NCBI GenBank assembly: GCA_035765895.1
Contig: DASTWL010000064.1
Coordinates: 1-58,762 of the forward strand
Length of the DNA: 58,762 nt
Direction: 5' to 3'
From: Verrucomicrobiia bacterium
GTDB lineage: Bacteria; Verrucomicrobiota; Verrucomicrobiia; Limisphaerales; DSYF01
Shown here: piece by piece, positions 57,575-58,762 of the stretch
How the letters are laid out: the number at the start of each line of letters is the position of its first letter
Position numbering within the stretch: the stretch's first letter is position 1
The notes under the pieces: model-generated
The model's input: the letters and a program-made list of their open reading frames with translations, nothing else
Told to the model about the DNA's origin: nothing
Database searches by the model: none
Made by a program: the position numbers and the translations under genes

Positions 57575-58762
57575 ATGGCCTCCATCGCAACTACGACTTC
57601 GCCCTCCACCTCGTCGGGCAACGGCAAATCGTATCGCGGCTCGTTCGCGATCATGACGTCGTTGTTCTTCATGTGGGGATTCATGACCGTGTTCAACGAC
57701 ATTCTGATTCCCCGCTTCAAGGAGGCGTTCACGCTGGACTATTTTCACGCAATGCTCGTGCAATTGGCCTTCTTCGGTGCCTACTTCATCGGGTCATTGT
57801 TATATTTCGCCATTTCAGCCACCACGGGTGATCCAATTGCCAAGATTGGCTACAAAAACGGTGTGGTCATTGGGCTCCTGATTTCGGCTTCAGGTAGTGC
57901 GTTGTTCTGGCCGGCGGCCGGAGCCGCATCGTATCCGATGTTCTTGGCGGCGCTGTTCATTGTCGGTCTCGGTTTTGCCATGCTGCAAATCGCGGCCAAT
58001 CCGTATGTCACGATCCTTGGATCGGAAAAGACGGCGTCCAGCCGGCTGAATCTCGCGCAGGGTTTCAATTCCATTGGCACGACGATTGGGCCGTTGATCG
58101 GCGGCTGGCTCATATTTCAATACTTCGCGAAAACCGGCGCGCATGGAGCGGATTCGGTGAAAGTGCCCTACCTCGCGTTCTGCATCATCTTCCTGATTCT
58201 CGCGGGGGTGTTCTTTTTCATCCACCTCCCGCACGTGGGAGAGGGGCATGTTGAACCCGGTGCGGGTGCGTTGAAATTCCCGCACGTCGTGCTCGGGGTC
58301 ATCGCCATTTTCATGTATGTCGGTGGCGAGGTGTCGGTTGGCAGCGCCATCATCAACTTTTTGGGGCAGCCCAGCGTGGCGGGCTTGAAGGAGATCGACG
58401 CCAGTAAATACGTGTCCATTTACTGGGGCGGCTTGATGATTGGACGTTTCATGGGCTCGGTGGAATTGAGCGAGATGAAGAAACGCAACAAACAAGTGCT
58501 GCTGGTGCTCATTCCTTTGCTGGCCTACCTCTTGTTGTGGGTGGCCAAGAGCGCGCCGCTCGATGCGCTGCATAATGGGACCGGGGCGTCGGTGTTTTCG
58601 CAGTGGCGCGACGAGTTCGTGAAAAACTGGGCGGTGTTCAAGGTCTATCTGCCCTTCATCGGTCTGTGCTGGTTGTTGTTCCAGTTCGGCAAGGCCATGG
58701 CCGGGCGCACCCTGATGATTTTCTCGCTGATGGTCGTGGCGTTGCTCCTGACCGCCATTCTG
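57575..58762 (+). CDS. FucP/GluP-type MFS sugar:H+ symporter (3' end beyond the window)
   Basis: The frame is open from ATG 57575 to the window end (396 codons, no stop). A short Ser/Thr-rich N terminus is followed by SFAIMTSLFFMWGFMTVFNDILIPRF (words: FFMWGFMTVFNDILIP), GLGFAMLQIAANPYVTILG and RLNLAQGFNSIGTTIGPLIGG, which are the hallmarks of the FucP/GluP group. Several membrane segments are visible in each half. It probably imports a hexose or 6-deoxyhexose with protons. Its neighbour, the PTS operon, takes up a sugar by phosphotransfer, so the two may share a substrate. Confidence 0.9.
   Translation, partial: MASIATTTSPSTSSGNGKSYRGSFAIMTSLFFMWGFMTVFNDILIPRFKEAFTLDYFHAMLVQLAFFGAYFIGSLLYFAISATTGDPIAKIGYKNGVVIGLLISASGSALFWPAAGAASYPMFLAALFIVGLGFAMLQIAANPYVTILGSEKTASSRLNLAQGFNSIGTTIGPLIGGWLIFQYFAKTGAHGADSVKVPYLAFCIIFLILAGVFFFIHLPHVGEGHVEPGAGALKFPHVVLGVIAIFMYVGGEVSVGSAIINFLGQPSVAGLKEIDASKYVSIYWGGLMIGRFMGSVELSEMKKRNKQVLLVLIPLLAYLLLWVAKSAPLDALHNGTGASVFSQWRDEFVKNWAVFKVYLPFIGLCWLLFQFGKAMAGRTLMIFSLMVVALLLTAIL

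Overview
The window is a gene-dense, GC-rich bacterial chromosome segment. It reads as Verrucomicrobiota, perhaps the Pedosphaera/Limisphaerales group. This is an inference from protein flavour and gene neighbourhoods (System II cytochrome c genes with a long CcsA, a moxR-bat cluster, OpgG/OpgH, Ala/Lys-rich tails on ribosomal proteins, a Hanks kinase next to HU); no 16S gene is present. The window starts inside atpA and ends inside an MFS sugar transporter gene. I saw no rRNA, tRNA, CRISPR array, transposase or phage gene.

Layout. 1-3.9 kb: end of the F1 ATP synthase operon (atpA-G-D-C) and its terminator. 3.9-5.5 kb: a rhomboid protease with an apparent 3' frameshift, converging on a UPF0175/PIN toxin-antitoxin pair. 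5.5-11.2 kb (minus): kinase, aguB-like amidase, RmlD-like reductase, gluQ and lysS; gluQ and lysS both carry in-frame insertions and a GC-rich palindrome lies between them. 11.4-14.2 kb: HU, panE, gltX. 14.2-18.5 kb (minus): opgG, an unrecognised membrane protein, opgH. 18.7-22.3 kb: pgsA, two peroxiredoxins, rho. 22.4-27.0 kb: a lipoprotein with an apparent internal duplication, ccs1/resB, ccsA and a FlK-like thioesterase. 27.0-30.3 kb: SirB1-like protein, small membrane protein, double-ACT protein, GH13 enzyme. 30.6-36.8 kb: gltB-gltD. 36.9-41.9 kb: mnmA, prs, rplY, pth, rpsF, ssb, rplI (no rpsR). 41.9-47.9 kb (minus): moxR, low-GC lipoprotein, DUF58, DUF4381-like, BatA, BatB/BatC fusion. 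48.1-53.2 kb: cdsA, dxr, a lytic transglycosylase (minus) and a GH15 enzyme. 53.2-57.1 kb (minus): a fructose-type PTS with HPr, EI and EIIA fused in one polypeptide plus separate EIIC and EIIB, divergent from the MFS gene.

Most genes are housekeeping. The places worth a second look are the in-frame insertions in two adjacent aminoacyl-tRNA synthetase-family genes, the unrecognised protein inside the osmoregulated glucan operon, the foreign-looking lipoprotein in the moxR-bat operon, the frameshifted rhomboid, and the complete fused PTS facing a sugar symporter. I did not find an unmistakably new multi-gene system.
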